A DNA stretch of 64,000 nt from Geomonas agri (GCF_020179605.1 NZ_JAINZO010000003.1:62001-126000), one strand, 5' to 3'. Positions 47,455 to 58,028 are shown, counted from the first letter of the stretch. The notes: generated from the letters alone by a model not told the origin. Numbers and translations: made by a program.

Positions 47455-48762
47455 ATGCCGCATCTCCAAAACCGCAACGGATACACTTCCTTGATGGAGC
47501 GCCTGGAAAGATTCCCGCAGGGAGCTCCCCCCTCAGAATTGTTCGCCAAGATACTCGCCCTGCTCTTCACCGAAAAGGAGGCGAAGCTCGTTGGGCAACT
47601 CCCCATGCACCCGTTTTCGCCGGCGCGGGCGGCCCACGTCTGGGGAGTGAGGGAGGTCGAGGCATACCGCACCCTGGAAGGGCTCGCGGAGCGGGGCTTG
47701 CTGCTGGACACGGAGCACGAGGGGGAAAAGCTCTACATCCTGCCCCCTCCTATGGCGGGGTTCCTCGATTTCGTGCTGATGCGGGTGAGAAAGGATGTGG
47801 ACCAACCGGCCCTGAGCCGGCTGCTCGACCAGTATCTGAACCAGGAAGAGGAGTCCATCCGCGACCTGTACACCGGCGGCAGCACCCCCAGCACCAGGAT
47901 CATGGTGGACGAGGAACAAGTCCCCTCCTCCAACCTGGCGCGATTGTTCAACTACGAGCGGGCCAGCGAAGTGATCCAGGGGGCCAAGCGCATCGGCATC
48001 GGCACCTGCAGCTGCCGCCACAAGATGAGGCACATCGGCAGGGCGTGCTCGGCAGCCCTGGAGACCTGCATGGTCTTCGACGACCTGGCCGATTCGCTGA
48101 TCCGGCACGGCCACGCACGGGAAAGCAGCATCGAGCAATGCCTGGAACTGTTGCAGCAAAGCAGGGATCAGAACCTGGTCCAGGTAGCGGATAACGCCCA
48201 GTTCGGCGTCAGCTCCATCTGCAACTGCTGCAGTTGCTGCTGCGAAACCCTGATCAGGGCCCGCAAGTTCTGCAACCTGCAGCCGGTCTGCAGCACCAAC
48301 TACGTGGCCGAACTCAAGCCGCAGCGCTGCAGCGGTTGCGGCCGCTGCGTCGATGCCTGCCCCGCCGAAGCGATGCGGCTGGTCTCCGCCAACGACCCGC
48401 AGCATCCCTGGCAGCGCAGGTGCGTGCAGGACCAGGAGCGCTGCCTCGGCTGCGGCATCTGCGTCAGGGTGTGCCGTACCAACTCGCTGGTGCTCATCCC
48501 CAGGGCGAAGCGGGTGGTGACGCCGGTCGACAACGCGCACCGCTTGGTGCTGATGGCGCTGGAACGCGGCAAGCTGCAGCACTTGATCTGGGACAACCGG
48601 GCCATGTTCAACCATCGCGCCATGGCGGCACTGGTCGGGGCCATCCTCAGGCTCCCGGCGGTGAAACAGAAGCTCGCGGCCAGCGAGCTCGGTTCGCGCT
48701 ACCTGGGCGGTATGATGCAGCGGGTGGCCGAGCACTCCAGCCGGATGCCCTTGCGGTTGTGA
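47455..48762 (+). CDS. Fe-S cluster protein with winged-helix-like N-terminus
   Basis: 435 residues. N-terminal 100 residues look like a winged-helix pair (LFAKILALLFTEKEAKLVG; AAHVWGVREVEAYRTLEGLAERGLL). A middle region has GIGTCSCRHKMRHIGRAC and ICNCCSCCCETLIRA, very Cys-rich. The C-terminus has two classic [4Fe-4S] ferredoxin motifs, CSGCGRCVDACPAEA and CLGCGICVRVCRTNS. This is a reductase-partner-type ferredoxin family also seen in methanogen and sulfate-reducer relatives; the reaction is unknown. Divergent from bioF across a BirA-type operator. Start follows GGAGAG. Confidence 0.75.
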   Translation: MPHLQNRNGYTSLMERLERFPQGAPPSELFAKILALLFTEKEAKLVGQLPMHPFSPARAAHVWGVREVEAYRTLEGLAERGLLLDTEHEGEKLYILPPPMAGFLDFVLMRVRKDVDQPALSRLLDQYLNQEEESIRDLYTGGSTPSTRIMVDEEQVPSSNLARLFNYERASEVIQGAKRIGIGTCSCRHKMRHIGRACSAALETCMVFDDLADSLIRHGHARESSIEQCLELLQQSRDQNLVQVADNAQFGVSSICNCCSCCCETLIRARKFCNLQPVCSTNYVAELKPQRCSGCGRCVDACPAEAMRLVSANDPQHPWQRRCVQDQERCLGCGICVRVCRTNSLVLIPRAKRVVTPVDNAHRLVLMALERGKLQHLIWDNRAMFNHRAMAALVGAILRLPAVKQKLAASELGSRYLGGMMQRVAEHSSRMPLRL

Positions 48763-48776
48763 CGCCGGTTCGCGGT

Positions 48777-48805
48777 TTGCACTTCCCGCGGCGTTATGCT
48801 ACTTT
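48777..48805 (+). promoter_or_regulatory. Sigma-70-like promoter for the YgjP-like gene
   Basis: TTGCAC (48777-48782), 17 nt, TACTTT (48800-48805) with TGC before the -10 box; about 38 nt upstream of the start at 48843. Confidence 0.45.
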
Positions 48806-48842
48806 CGCGGTTGCTCGTATCACGTCGTCTCGGGAAAAAGAA

Positions 48843-49355
48843 ATGCGCGGATTGAAATACCTGGCTGGATACTCCGAACAAATCACCTCGAAGGTGGAGC
48901 GCCTCCTGGCGAACAACGAGCTGGGGGGCGTTTTGCTGGCCAAGTACCCTACCCCGCACCAGGTCAGGACTGACCGGGCGCTCTACGATTTCACCGTCAA
49001 CCTCAAGAATGAATTCCTGCGCAAGTCCCAGCCGCTCAGCAAGGTGAGCTACGACCCGAAGATCAGCGTCATCAACCACGCCCTCGGCCTGCACTCCTTC
49101 GTGTCCCGCGTCCAGGGGGTAAAGCTCACCGCCAAGCACGAGATCCGCATTGCCACTGTGTTCAAGACCGCCCCGGTGGAGTTCCTGCGCATGATCGTGG
49201 TGCACGAGCTGGCCCACCTCAAGGAGAAGGAGCACAACAAGGCCTTCTACCAGCTCTGCGAGTACATGGAACCGGGCTACCACCAGCTCGAGTTCGACAT
49301 GAGGGTGTACCTGACCCACCTGGACGCCTTCGGCCCGCTGTATCAGGAAGCCTGA
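48843..49355 (+). CDS. YgjP-like M48-type metalloprotease (DUF45)
   Basis: 170 residues from ATG 48843. The zinc motif is VVHELAHLKEKEHNKAFY (HELAH with a later His). This is the SprT/YgjP-like group of soluble zinc proteins. The N-terminal half (KVERLLANNELGGVLLAK) is unusual and may recognise a partner. The start has only a weak ribosome site (GGGAAAAAG). The open frame continues upstream over the Fe-S gene but is not the family. Function: presumed peptidase or DNA-protein crosslink-type protease; not established. Confidence 0.82.
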   Translation: MRGLKYLAGYSEQITSKVERLLANNELGGVLLAKYPTPHQVRTDRALYDFTVNLKNEFLRKSQPLSKVSYDPKISVINHALGLHSFVSRVQGVKLTAKHEIRIATVFKTAPVEFLRMIVVHELAHLKEKEHNKAFYQLCEYMEPGYHQLEFDMRVYLTHLDAFGPLYQEA

Positions 49356-49372
49356 GCAGCGCCTCCCCGCCA

Positions 49373-49422
49373 TTGACAACGCCCCCCCTGCCGCTAGCAT
49401 TTAACACTGTTAAAAATTAACA
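49373..49422 (+). promoter_or_regulatory. Promoter and TTAACA palindrome before small membrane protein
   Basis: TTGACA (49373-49378), 16 nt, TAGCAT (49395-49400). Right after the -10 box is the palindrome TTAACA-C-TGTTAA (49401-49413), then another TTAACA (49417-49422), which also makes GTTAA-AAA-TTAAC. This overlaps the likely transcription start, so it reads like a repressor site. Confidence 0.5.
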
Positions 49423-49469
49423 CATGCCAACAAATCACCACCTACCCAACCTGGCACAAGGAGGATCCC

Positions 49470-49655
49470 ATGTCGTTCGCGCTCTACATCATCGGATTCA
49501 TTCTGGTCATTTCCGGCATCGCCTGGGCCTTGGTCACGGCAGGTGTGGCCATGTTCAAGATCGCCATCGTTTCCATCATCCTGCTCGGCATCGGCATCCT
49601 GACCGGCGTGGTGAAGACCCGTCCCAAAGACCCGCCGCGGGGACCGTTGGCCTGA
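49470..49655 (+). CDS. Small membrane protein
   Basis: 61 residues, with two hydrophobic helices (about 3-25 and 29-47) and a basic Pro-rich tail (TRPKDPPRGPLA). A strong AAGGAGG ribosome site and own promoter and terminator support that it is real. No named family is recognised. It is set off by a promoter with a palindrome, so it may be stress- or regulator-controlled. Confidence 0.75.
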   Translation: MSFALYIIGFILVISGIAWALVTAGVAMFKIAIVSIILLGIGILTGVVKTRPKDPPRGPLA

Positions 49656-49680
49656 AGCGTCTCCGGGCGCCGGACAAAAA

Positions 49681-49720
49681 AAGAGACCCACCGGAAAATC
49701 CCGGTGGGTCTCTTGCGTTT
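49681..49720. terminator. Terminator shared by small membrane protein and sterol-desaturase gene
   Basis: A 14-bp perfect stem, AAGAGACCCACCGG (49681-49694) with CCGGTGGGTCTCTT (49701-49714), 6-nt loop; followed by GCGTTT on plus and an A run before it that gives a T tract on minus. It separates convergent genes. Confidence 0.85.
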
Positions 49721-49733
49721 CGGGAGGAGACAG

Positions 49734-50603
49734 TCAGACCGCCAGCACCGTCGGCGGCACCGGCAGCGGTTCGCGCTTGGGGGCTTGCGCTTCTTCCTGT
49801 GGGGTGAACGGCATCGCCAGCACCCTGCCGAGGGTCAACTGCTCCGGGTCCTGGTAACCGGCAACCCCGATGTCGATAGAGTCTTGCAGCACGTTAAGGC
49901 GAATGGTGCCGTGCAGGTAATCGGGCCAGGAGAAGATGGTGGACCAGTTGGAGTCGGTTTCCTCCTTCACCACGGAATGGTGGATTCCATGCATGCGCGG
50001 GGTGACGATGACGCGGCACAGACGCCGCTCGACCCGGTGCGGGAGCCTCAGGTTGGAGTGATGGAACAGGATCTCCACCAGGGTCAGAGTCTGCCACAGG
50101 GCAAGGGCGAAGGGGGATACGCCGATCAGGCGGATCTGGGCCGCGCGCCACGGGACCGAGAGGAGCAGCTCCCCGAAATGGAAGCGAAGCGCGGTGCTGG
50201 CATCGAGGTCGCGATCGACGTGGTGCGGTCTGTGGAAGCGCCAGAGCAGGGGGACCTTGTGGGTCAGCACGTGCCAGATGAAGAGCGTGTAGTCCAGGAG
50301 CAAGACCGACAGCGCCACCTCCGCCCAGGCGGGGAGGCCCAAAAGCTTCAACAGTCCCAGGCGCTTGGAGTGCACCCGCAGGGCGAGCGGCCCCACCACC
50401 GGCTTCTCGGCGAGCCCCACCGTGGCGGCAGCTACGACCGCAAAAGTGGCGTTACGCGTGTTGCGCCGCAGCTTGTCGTCCCTTTCCTTCCGGAGCGGGC
50501 GCCTCATCTCCATGGCCGCCACCACGGCAACCGTTCCGACTATCAATGCCGCGTTCAGCCACCCGGGGAGCTCCCCCCTCAGACGATCTCTTCGACAGGA
50601 CAT
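49734..50603 (-). CDS. Sterol desaturase/fatty acid hydroxylase family protein
   Basis: 289 residues, 3-4 membrane helices, and the di-iron His boxes HVLTH, HRPHHVD, HHSNL and HGIHHS in correct order. Family members hydroxylate or desaturate lipids using oxygen. In a hopanoid-making organism a hopanoid or fatty-acid substrate is a reasonable guess, but the substrate is unknown and the hpn genes are 46 kb away. Start ATG follows GGGGAG. Confidence 0.87.
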   Translation of the reverse strand: MSCRRDRLRGELPGWLNAALIVGTVAVVAAMEMRRPLRKERDDKLRRNTRNATFAVVAAATVGLAEKPVVGPLALRVHSKRLGLLKLLGLPAWAEVALSVLLLDYTLFIWHVLTHKVPLLWRFHRPHHVDRDLDASTALRFHFGELLLSVPWRAAQIRLIGVSPFALALWQTLTLVEILFHHSNLRLPHRVERRLCRVIVTPRMHGIHHSVVKEETDSNWSTIFSWPDYLHGTIRLNVLQDSIDIGVAGYQDPEQLTLGRVLAMPFTPQEEAQAPKREPLPVPPTVLAV

Positions 50604-50606
50604 ACT

Positions 50607-50744
50607 TTACTCCCCTTTCACCGCCTGGCGCCGTACGCTCGAGACGGAGTCCTTCACGATCTCTCTCCCGCCACCCGGTGTACCAGTTCGGCCGCCGCCG
50701 TCCAGGCGACATGGTTTCCCAACTCCTTGGCGCTCCCTGAACAT
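50607..50744 (-). CDS. Candidate small ORF just upstream of sterol-desaturase gene
   Basis: 45 codons from ATG 50742-50744, preceded at good spacing by a strong AAGGAGG (complement of 50750-50756); the stop TAA is 3 nt from the next start, so it would be translationally coupled. The predicted peptide is basic and Gly/Arg-rich with no family. Another reading frame here (to about 50654) makes an equally plausible short peptide (KELGNHVAWTAAAELVHRV), so this may be a frame-shifted remnant. Weakly supported. Confidence 0.3.
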   Translation of the reverse strand: MFRERQGVGKPCRLDGGGRTGTPGGGREIVKDSVSSVRRQAVKGE

Positions 50745-50959
50745 GGCAGCCTCCTTCGAGCCTGCATAATTGTTTGATTTTGCCGCCGGTCCGGGCAATT
50801 TCCCCATTGTAGCCCCCGCCGTCCCACTGTCAATTTAGGTGGAAGGGGCCACAACTCTGGGCTTTTCCTTACTACCGGCCGCTTGACCACGTAATAGAGC
50901 GTTTTATAATTAGCACGGTCATTTCCAGGCAGCAGCGCAACAGACATCAGGAGGCTCCC
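50745..50959. other. Non-coding part of the divergent gap 50604-50959
   Basis: Of the 356-nt gap between the sterol-desaturase gene and the SRPBCC gene, 50604-50744 may hold the small ORF above. The rest has no ORF that I trust. It contains the plus-strand promoter at 50883-50910; nothing else stands out. Confidence 0.5.
50883..50910 (+). promoter_or_regulatory. Strong sigma-70 promoter for SRPBCC gene
   Basis: TTGACC (50883-50888), 16 nt, TATAAT (50905-50910), 50 nt before the start at 50960. The -10 box is perfect. Confidence 0.7.
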
Positions 50960-51409
50960 ATGCTGGTCCGCACCCTGCAGGTGGTGGTACATTGCGAGCA
51001 CAAGACGCTGTGGAACATGCTGATGGACAGGCTGCAGCACCCGGAGCGCTACATGCAGGGGGTGGCCGAGGCACGGCTCACCGAAGAGAGCCGCGATGTC
51101 TTCATCTCCGAGATGACGCTCCACGGCGAAAGGGTCAAAGAACGGGTGCTGGCGCGCCCCTACGACGGGGAGTTGCGCCACGAACTGATCGAGCACCCGC
51201 AGTTCACCGGCTTCATCGTCAGGAAGATCGTGAAATCAGCCCGGCAGAGCCCGGTCGCTCCGCTGTATCTTGAGTACGACCTGGACCTGCTGCGCAAGTC
51301 CCTGAAGGTGCAGGGCGTGGTCCGGGGGGAAGAGGAAATCCTCACCGACCTGGAAACGGAGATGCAGAAGGTGAAGATGAGGGCGGAGGAATCGGACTCG
51401 AGGGGGTGA
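50960..51409 (+). CDS. SRPBCC (START-like) family protein
   Basis: 149 residues. The pattern MLVRTLQVVVHCEHKTLW at the start and alternating beta strands (ERYMQGVAEARLTEES, RVKERVLARPYDGELRHEL) followed by a long C-terminal helix fit the START/Bet v 1-like fold, close to AtaL/DUF1857 types. Such proteins bind lipids or hydrophobic ligands. Strong ribosome site GGAGG. It is followed 4 nt later by the adhesin-E-like gene, so they are co-transcribed. Ligand unknown. Confidence 0.6.
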   Translation: MLVRTLQVVVHCEHKTLWNMLMDRLQHPERYMQGVAEARLTEESRDVFISEMTLHGERVKERVLARPYDGELRHELIEHPQFTGFIVRKIVKSARQSPVAPLYLEYDLDLLRKSLKVQGVVRGEEEILTDLETEMQKVKMRAEESDSRG

Positions 51410-51413
51410 GCAG

Positions 51414-51842
51414 ATGCGAAGGATCTTTCTTGCCCCGTTATGCGCCGGAGCCCTCTACTCTTCCGCTGCTTGGTGCGCGGCGCCGGACTGGTTTCTCCTG
51501 GACCAGAACCAGGACTCCAGCTTCTACTACGACCGAAACGGCAACAACAAGGTCCGGGAAGGGGTGATCGAGGTCAGAACGCGGGTGGTCTACAGCGAAC
51601 AGGGGCGGCAGGAAGCCCTCAAGATGGTGAAAGGGCTGCCGCAGTCGGCGGTCTTGCACGAAACCCTGTACAGCTACGAGATCAACTGCGAAGAACACGA
51701 GGGGCACCTGCTCGGCGTCAGCCACCTCGATAGCAACGGCAACATTCTCAAGACTAGCGACCTCGCCGCCGCCACCCAGTGGCAATACCTGCCACCCGAC
51801 ACGCGCATGGGACTGGTCCTGCAGCAGGCCTGCCAGCCCTAG
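51414..51842 (+). CDS. Exported surface-adhesin-E-like protein
   Basis: 142 residues with a signal peptide (about 1-22, ending WCAA). The mature part WFLLDQNQDSSFYYDRNG and YSEQGRQEALK with a conserved C in YEINCEEHEG and C-terminal C resembles the adhesin E/surface-adhesin protein E family: small, beta-rich, disulfide-linked. It may be periplasmic or surface-exposed. Coupled to the SRPBCC gene; the pair ends 6 nt from aroC. Confidence 0.65.
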   Translation: MRRIFLAPLCAGALYSSAAWCAAPDWFLLDQNQDSSFYYDRNGNNKVREGVIEVRTRVVYSEQGRQEALKMVKGLPQSAVLHETLYSYEINCEEHEGHLLGVSHLDSNGNILKTSDLAAATQWQYLPPDTRMGLVLQQACQP

Positions 51843-51848
51843 CCGCAG

Positions 51849-52931
51849 CTACCTCTTGCGGTACTCCTGCCTCAACAACAAGTCCATCACGACCAGCGCT
51901 GCCATCGACTCCACGACCGGTACCGCCCGCGGCACGATACACGGGTCGTGGCGTCCTTTCGCCTCCAGCACCGTCTCGCTGCCGTCGAAGCGCGCCGTCT
52001 TCTGCGGTAGGGCCACCGTCGCCGGCGGCTTGAAGGCCACCCGGAAGTAAGCCGGCTCCCCGTTGGAAATCCCCCCCTGTACCCCTCCGGAGTAATTGGT
52101 CGCCGTCCCGAGTCGTCCCCCCTTGTCCACGAAGGGGTCATTGTGGGCGCTGCCCAGCATGCGGCTGCCACTGAAGCCGGAGCCGATCTCGAACCCCTTG
52201 CTGGCGGGAATGGAGAGCATGGCGTGCGCGAGGAGGGCCTCCATCTTGTCGAAAGCGGGCTCGCCCAGCCCGGCGGGAATGTTGCGGCAGACGCAGCAGA
52301 CGGTCCCCCCGACTGAATCGTCCCGGCTTTTCACCTGGGCGATCAGGTCGGCCATGGCTTGGCTCATGGCGGGGTTGCCGCAACGGACCGGATGCTGGTC
52401 CACCATCTGCCGCGTGATCCGCTCCAGGTCGACGTTACCTGCGTCCAGCGCCCCCACGCTATCGACCCAGGCAACGATCTCGATGCCGTGGCGTTCGGCC
52501 AGGAACTTTTCCGCGATGGCGCCGGCGGCAACCCTGGCGATGGTCTCGCGGGCGGAGGAGCGCCCGCCGCCGCTGGAGGCGCGCACCCCGTACTTCACCT
52601 GGTAGGTGTAGTCGGCGTGCGAAGGGCGGGGAACCTGGGACATCTCCTGGTAATCCCCCGGGCGCTGGTCGCGGTTGTGCACCATGAGCCCGATGGGGGT
52701 ACCCAGGGTGATGCCATCCTCGACGCCGGAGAGGATGGTGACCAAATCCTCTTCCTCGCGCCGGGTGCTGAGCGCGCTCTGCCCGGGACGGCGGCGGTCG
52801 AGTTGAGGCTGGATATCGGACTCGGCAAGGCGCATCCCGGCCGGCACGCCGTCGACGATGGCGCCGACCGCCGGGCAGTGGCTCTCGCCGAAGGTGGAGA
52901 CTCTGAACAGGGTTCCGAAAACGGAGGACAT
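51849..52931 (-). CDS. aroC: Chorismate synthase
   Basis: 360 residues. Signatures [18 protein letters not shown] near the N-terminus and [19 protein letters not shown] in the middle, plus [15 protein letters not shown]-dependent last step of the shikimate pathway. Start with GGAG upstream. glgX lies 15 nt upstream on the same strand. Confidence 0.96.
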   Translation of the reverse strand: MSSVFGTLFRVSTFGESHCPAVGAIVDGVPAGMRLAESDIQPQLDRRRPGQSALSTRREEEDLVTILSGVEDGITLGTPIGLMVHNRDQRPGDYQEMSQVPRPSHADYTYQVKYGVRASSGGGRSSARETIARVAAGAIAEKFLAERHGIEIVAWVDSVGALDAGNVDLERITRQMVDQHPVRCGNPAMSQAMADLIAQVKSRDDSVGGTVCCVCRNIPAGLGEPAFDKMEALLAHAMLSIPASKGFEIGSGFSGSRMLGSAHNDPFVDKGGRLGTATNYSGGVQGGISNGEPAYFRVAFKPPATVALPQKTARFDGSETVLEAKGRHDPCIVPRAVPVVESMAALVVMDLLLRQEYRKR

Positions 52932-52946
52932 ATCAGCTCCTTCCCC

Positions 52947-55079
<2,133 letters not shown>

Positions 55080-55188
55080 TGTTTCCTTCCGACCGATCTC
55101 ATAGCGCAGTGCGCTCTCTGTTAAGGTAATGCTGTAACTTTGCGTTTTCCCCTGTGAGACTATAGATGATTATAGTTTTCCGTCAAAC

Positions 55189-56730
55189 TCAGGCACGCGC
55201 TTTTTTAGAAAGAGTAACGGCGGCGATCCCGCACACCGAGACGGCCGCGCAGAGCCAGCCGATCCAGTCACCCGCTGCGCCGTACAGCGTCCCCCCTTGC
55301 CAAAGCGGCACCCTGCCCACCAGGACCTCGCGAGTCCAGACCCCGGTGCGGCTGACGATGCGTCCGGCGGGATCGACGAAGGCCGAGATGCCGGTATTGG
55401 TGCCGCGCACCAGTGCACGGCGGTTCTCGATGGAACGGAAGCTGGCCAGGGCCAGGTGCTCCATCGGCTCGACCGAGTTGCCGTACCAGGAGTCGTTGGT
55501 GATGTTGACCATCACCTCCGGTTGCCGACCGGTGCGCCCGCCGCGCATGAGTTTCCTGATGTGGGTGGGGAAAATGTCCTCGTAGCAGATGCTCACCGAG
55601 AGGAGGCGGTCCCCCAGCTTGAGCGGCTCCACGCTCCGCCCGGAGAAGAACTTGGCACTGTAGGGGGACCAGGTATAGAGCTGTGGGAAGATGTCCCCGA
55701 AGGGGATGTACTCGCCGAAGGGAACCAGCACCGTCTTGTCGTAGCTCCCCAGGATGCGCCCCGAGCCGTCAGCCAAGAGGGCGCTGTTGCAGAAGCGGGT
55801 TTCCCCCTCCTCCTTGATCTGCAGGCAGGTCCCGAAGAGGAGCGGCGTGCGCAGGTTGCCCAGCGCGGAGGTGGGGAGGCTTCCCTCGCGGGAATCGAGG
55901 GCGACGCTTAAAACACCCTCGGGCCAGACCACCAGGTCGGGCTTTTGTGTCGCTACCAGTTGCTGCGACATCTCGCGGTGTTCCTTCTGCATCTGTTCGA
56001 CGGCAAGGTGGTTGTCGGCCGCTCCCACGTTAGTCTGCACCAGCCCCACGCTCATCGTCGGCGCCGTGGGCAGTTTTCGGTCCACCTCCCGCAGGCGCAG
56101 CTCCCCGTACCCGGCCACCACCAGCAGCGTCACGGCGAGAGCCGCCACCGCGCGCCACGGTATTTCCCTTTGCTCGCGCCAGCGTAGCGTCACCCAGTAC
56201 AGGGTGGCGTTGATGTAGACCACCAGGAAGGAGACGCCGAGGATGCCGGCGAAGTCGGCAATCTGGGTCAGATGCGAGATGCGATACTGGCTTGCGCCCA
56301 GGTAGTTGGGGAAGACCTCCGGCCAAAGCTTCTCGAGAGCGGTCCAGAGAACCGGTGCAGCCCAGAGCACCTGCGACTGCCGGTCGCGGGTGAGCAGCCG
56401 GGTGCCCAGGGCCCAGAGCGCCAGTACCATGCCGTTGGCGGCGGCCAGGAGCAACAGGCCGAAGACGCCGGCGATCCAGGGGGCACCAGCGAACTGCTGG
56501 AACATCTGGATGATCCAGTAAAAGCCGCCGCCGTGCCCGACGATACCGGCCAGCCAGCCGAGCCAGAATGCGCGTGCCGGTCGCTGGTCCCGCAGCGCCC
56601 AGAGCAGGGGAACCAGGAAGAACCATTCCAGGTAGAAGTGGTCGAAGCCCGCGTAGCCCAGAAACATGAGCACGCCGCTCACCACCGCGGCACACAACGG
56701 CAGCAACTTGGATTTTGTGGAAGTAGTCAA
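55189..56730 (-). CDS. lnt: Apolipoprotein N-acyltransferase
   Basis: 513 residues from TTG 56728-56730 with AGAGG upstream (no ATG gives the first helix). Six to eight N-terminal membrane helices (LMFLGYAGFDHFYLEW) then a nitrilase-like domain with VVWPEGVLSVAL (Glu), KTVLVPFGEYIPFG (Lys) and SVSICYEDIFP (Cys), the E-K-C triad. It N-acylates lipoproteins, as needed by the LolCD system in the same window. Confidence 0.92.
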   Translation of the reverse strand: MTTSTKSKLLPLCAAVVSGVLMFLGYAGFDHFYLEWFFLVPLLWALRDQRPARAFWLGWLAGIVGHGGGFYWIIQMFQQFAGAPWIAGVFGLLLLAAANGMVLALWALGTRLLTRDRQSQVLWAAPVLWTALEKLWPEVFPNYLGASQYRISHLTQIADFAGILGVSFLVVYINATLYWVTLRWREQREIPWRAVAALAVTLLVVAGYGELRLREVDRKLPTAPTMSVGLVQTNVGAADNHLAVEQMQKEHREMSQQLVATQKPDLVVWPEGVLSVALDSREGSLPTSALGNLRTPLLFGTCLQIKEEGETRFCNSALLADGSGRILGSYDKTVLVPFGEYIPFGDIFPQLYTWSPYSAKFFSGRSVEPLKLGDRLLSVSICYEDIFPTHIRKLMRGGRTGRQPEVMVNITNDSWYGNSVEPMEHLALASFRSIENRRALVRGTNTGISAFVDPAGRIVSRTGVWTREVLVGRVPLWQGGTLYGAAGDWIGWLCAAVSVCGIAAVTLSKKARA

Positions 56731-56869
56731 GGGTGAACCTCTTTCGGATAACTGCGCCTGAACTGCTACTGCGGGTAGCGGCCCCGCTCTTGCGCAAGGT
56801 GGCACGATAGCACAGCAGCTTAATAATCACAATCTAACAGGGGGCAGACGGCGGGGTGCCGCACCCCCC

Positions 56870-56897
56870 AAAAGAAAGGGCGCCCGGGAGGGCGCCC
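56870..56897 (-). terminator. Terminator after the glycine-zipper protein gene
   Basis: GGGCGCCC (56878-56885) and GGGCGCCC (56890-56897) form an 8-bp perfect palindrome with a 4-nt loop; in minus sense followed by TTTCTTTT. It ends the 57960-56907 gene pair. Confidence 0.8.
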
Positions 56898-56906
56898 CTA
56901 CTTCTT

Positions 56907-57434
56907 TCAACGGTCCGGATAGTAATCCGGCGGAACCGAGTACATGTCCGGCGGAGGGGGTGGGGTGTAGGGCCGCGCCCGACGCACCTTGCGCACCGCC
57001 CCCGGGATCTGGTTCCCCTTGGCATACATGCACTGCACGTAGGTGTTGTCATAGCGCCGCTGTGCCTCGTAACCGTAGACCCGTCCGGACTCGGAACCGC
57101 TCGCCGCGCCGAAGAGCAAGCCGGTACCGCCGCCAATCGCCGCGCCGGCACCCGCATTGCCGCCGGCCGCTCCTAGCAGGGCCCCGACGCCAGCCCCGAC
57201 GGCGCCGCCCACCACCGCGCTGGTGGCGGTATTCTGGTTTGCCGTGTCCTGCGGACTCATGCCCAAGCTCTGCTCGGCATACCTGCGGCACAATCCGTCT
57301 TCGGCCATGAACTGCTCGAAGGATTTCCCCGGGGTCGGCAGCACCCTGACGCTTGGGCCCGTGGGCATGGTGGCGCAACCGCCAAGCACCAGGAAGGCTA
57401 GCAACGACCACACTGTTGGCCTGGTTCTTCTCAT
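56907..57434 (-). CDS. Glycine-zipper lipoprotein
   Basis: 175 residues. Lipobox VLGGC at residue 20. A Gly-zipper stretch (GGAVGAGVGALLGAAGG; GAAIGGGTGLLFGAASG) of about 45 residues likely spans or associates with a membrane, followed by a Tyr/Pro-rich tail (PYTPPPPPDMYSVPPDYY). Start preceded by AAGGAGG. It pairs with the next gene (2-nt gap). Function unknown; similar small proteins accompany envelope stress or matrix genes. Confidence 0.75.
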   Translation of the reverse strand: MRRTRPTVWSLLAFLVLGGCATMPTGPSVRVLPTPGKSFEQFMAEDGLCRRYAEQSLGMSPQDTANQNTATSAVVGGAVGAGVGALLGAAGGNAGAGAAIGGGTGLLFGAASGSESGRVYGYEAQRRYDNTYVQCMYAKGNQIPGAVRKVRRARPYTPPPPPDMYSVPPDYYPDR

Positions 57435-57435
57435 G

Positions 57436-57960
57436 TCAATCCTCCTTGTCTTCCTCAGGCTGGGACGGTGGCGTGGTATTTGGCACCACCTTCATCCAGC
57501 CGCTTGGGCAGCGCTCCACATAGGGGTAGTATCCTTCCGGCTTGCGGCAGTAGTACCAATACCCGGTCTGATCTGTGCCGGTCCCGGTGTCGGGGGAGAT
57601 ATATTCCTGCGGGTCCTGCGGCACAACGACCGTCGGCGGGGTGTAGTAATACGGGTAGGCCGGGTAGTTGTAGTAGTAGGGGTAGAAGAAGGGATCCCAG
57701 CCCCAACCCGGGCCGATATAGACGCTGCCGGAGAAGTGCCCACCGCCCCTGTGGCCACCATAGTAACCGCCGCGGCTGTAGCTGCCTCCGCCCCGCGCCG
57801 CCCCGCGGGCCACGACTGCCCCGCCACCACGATCCGCGACGCGTGTGAAAGCTTCCCCGCGCGCTCCGGAATCGGCATGGCTGCTGGTAACCGAACCTGT
57901 CACTGACACAGTGACCAGGAGCAACGGAAGTAAAAGGGTGCTAATCCGGATTTTCTTCAT
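57436..57960 (-). CDS. Gly/Tyr-rich exported protein
   Basis: 174 residues: signal peptide (1-28), then repeats such as RGGGSYSRGGYYGGHRG and PFFYPYYYNYPAYPYYY, and a C-terminal part with two Cys (YWYYCRKPEGYYPYVERC) typical of small exported proteins in Geobacter relatives. Ribosome site AAAGGAGGG and promoter upstream. It looks like a low-complexity envelope or extracellular matrix protein. Function unknown. Confidence 0.7.
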   Translation of the reverse strand: MKKIRISTLLLPLLLVTVSVTGSVTSSHADSGARGEAFTRVADRGGGAVVARGAARGGGSYSRGGYYGGHRGGGHFSGSVYIGPGWGWDPFFYPYYYNYPAYPYYYTPPTVVVPQDPQEYISPDTGTGTDQTGYWYYCRKPEGYYPYVERCPSGWMKVVPNTTPPSQPEEDKED

Positions 57961-57999
57961 GACCTGGCCCTCCTTTGAGGGATGTTTTGCAACGATTTC

Positions 58000-58028
58000 A
58001 GTATACTACCTGCCCGAAATATCTGCAA
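58000..58028 (-). promoter_or_regulatory. Sigma-70-like promoter for 57960-56907 gene pair
   Basis: Minus strand TTGCAG (58023-58028), 17 nt, TATACT (58000-58005), about 40 nt before the start. The 255-nt gap to the cytochrome gene holds nothing else clear; a weak TTGACT lies near 58150 on plus without a matching -10. Confidence 0.6.
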
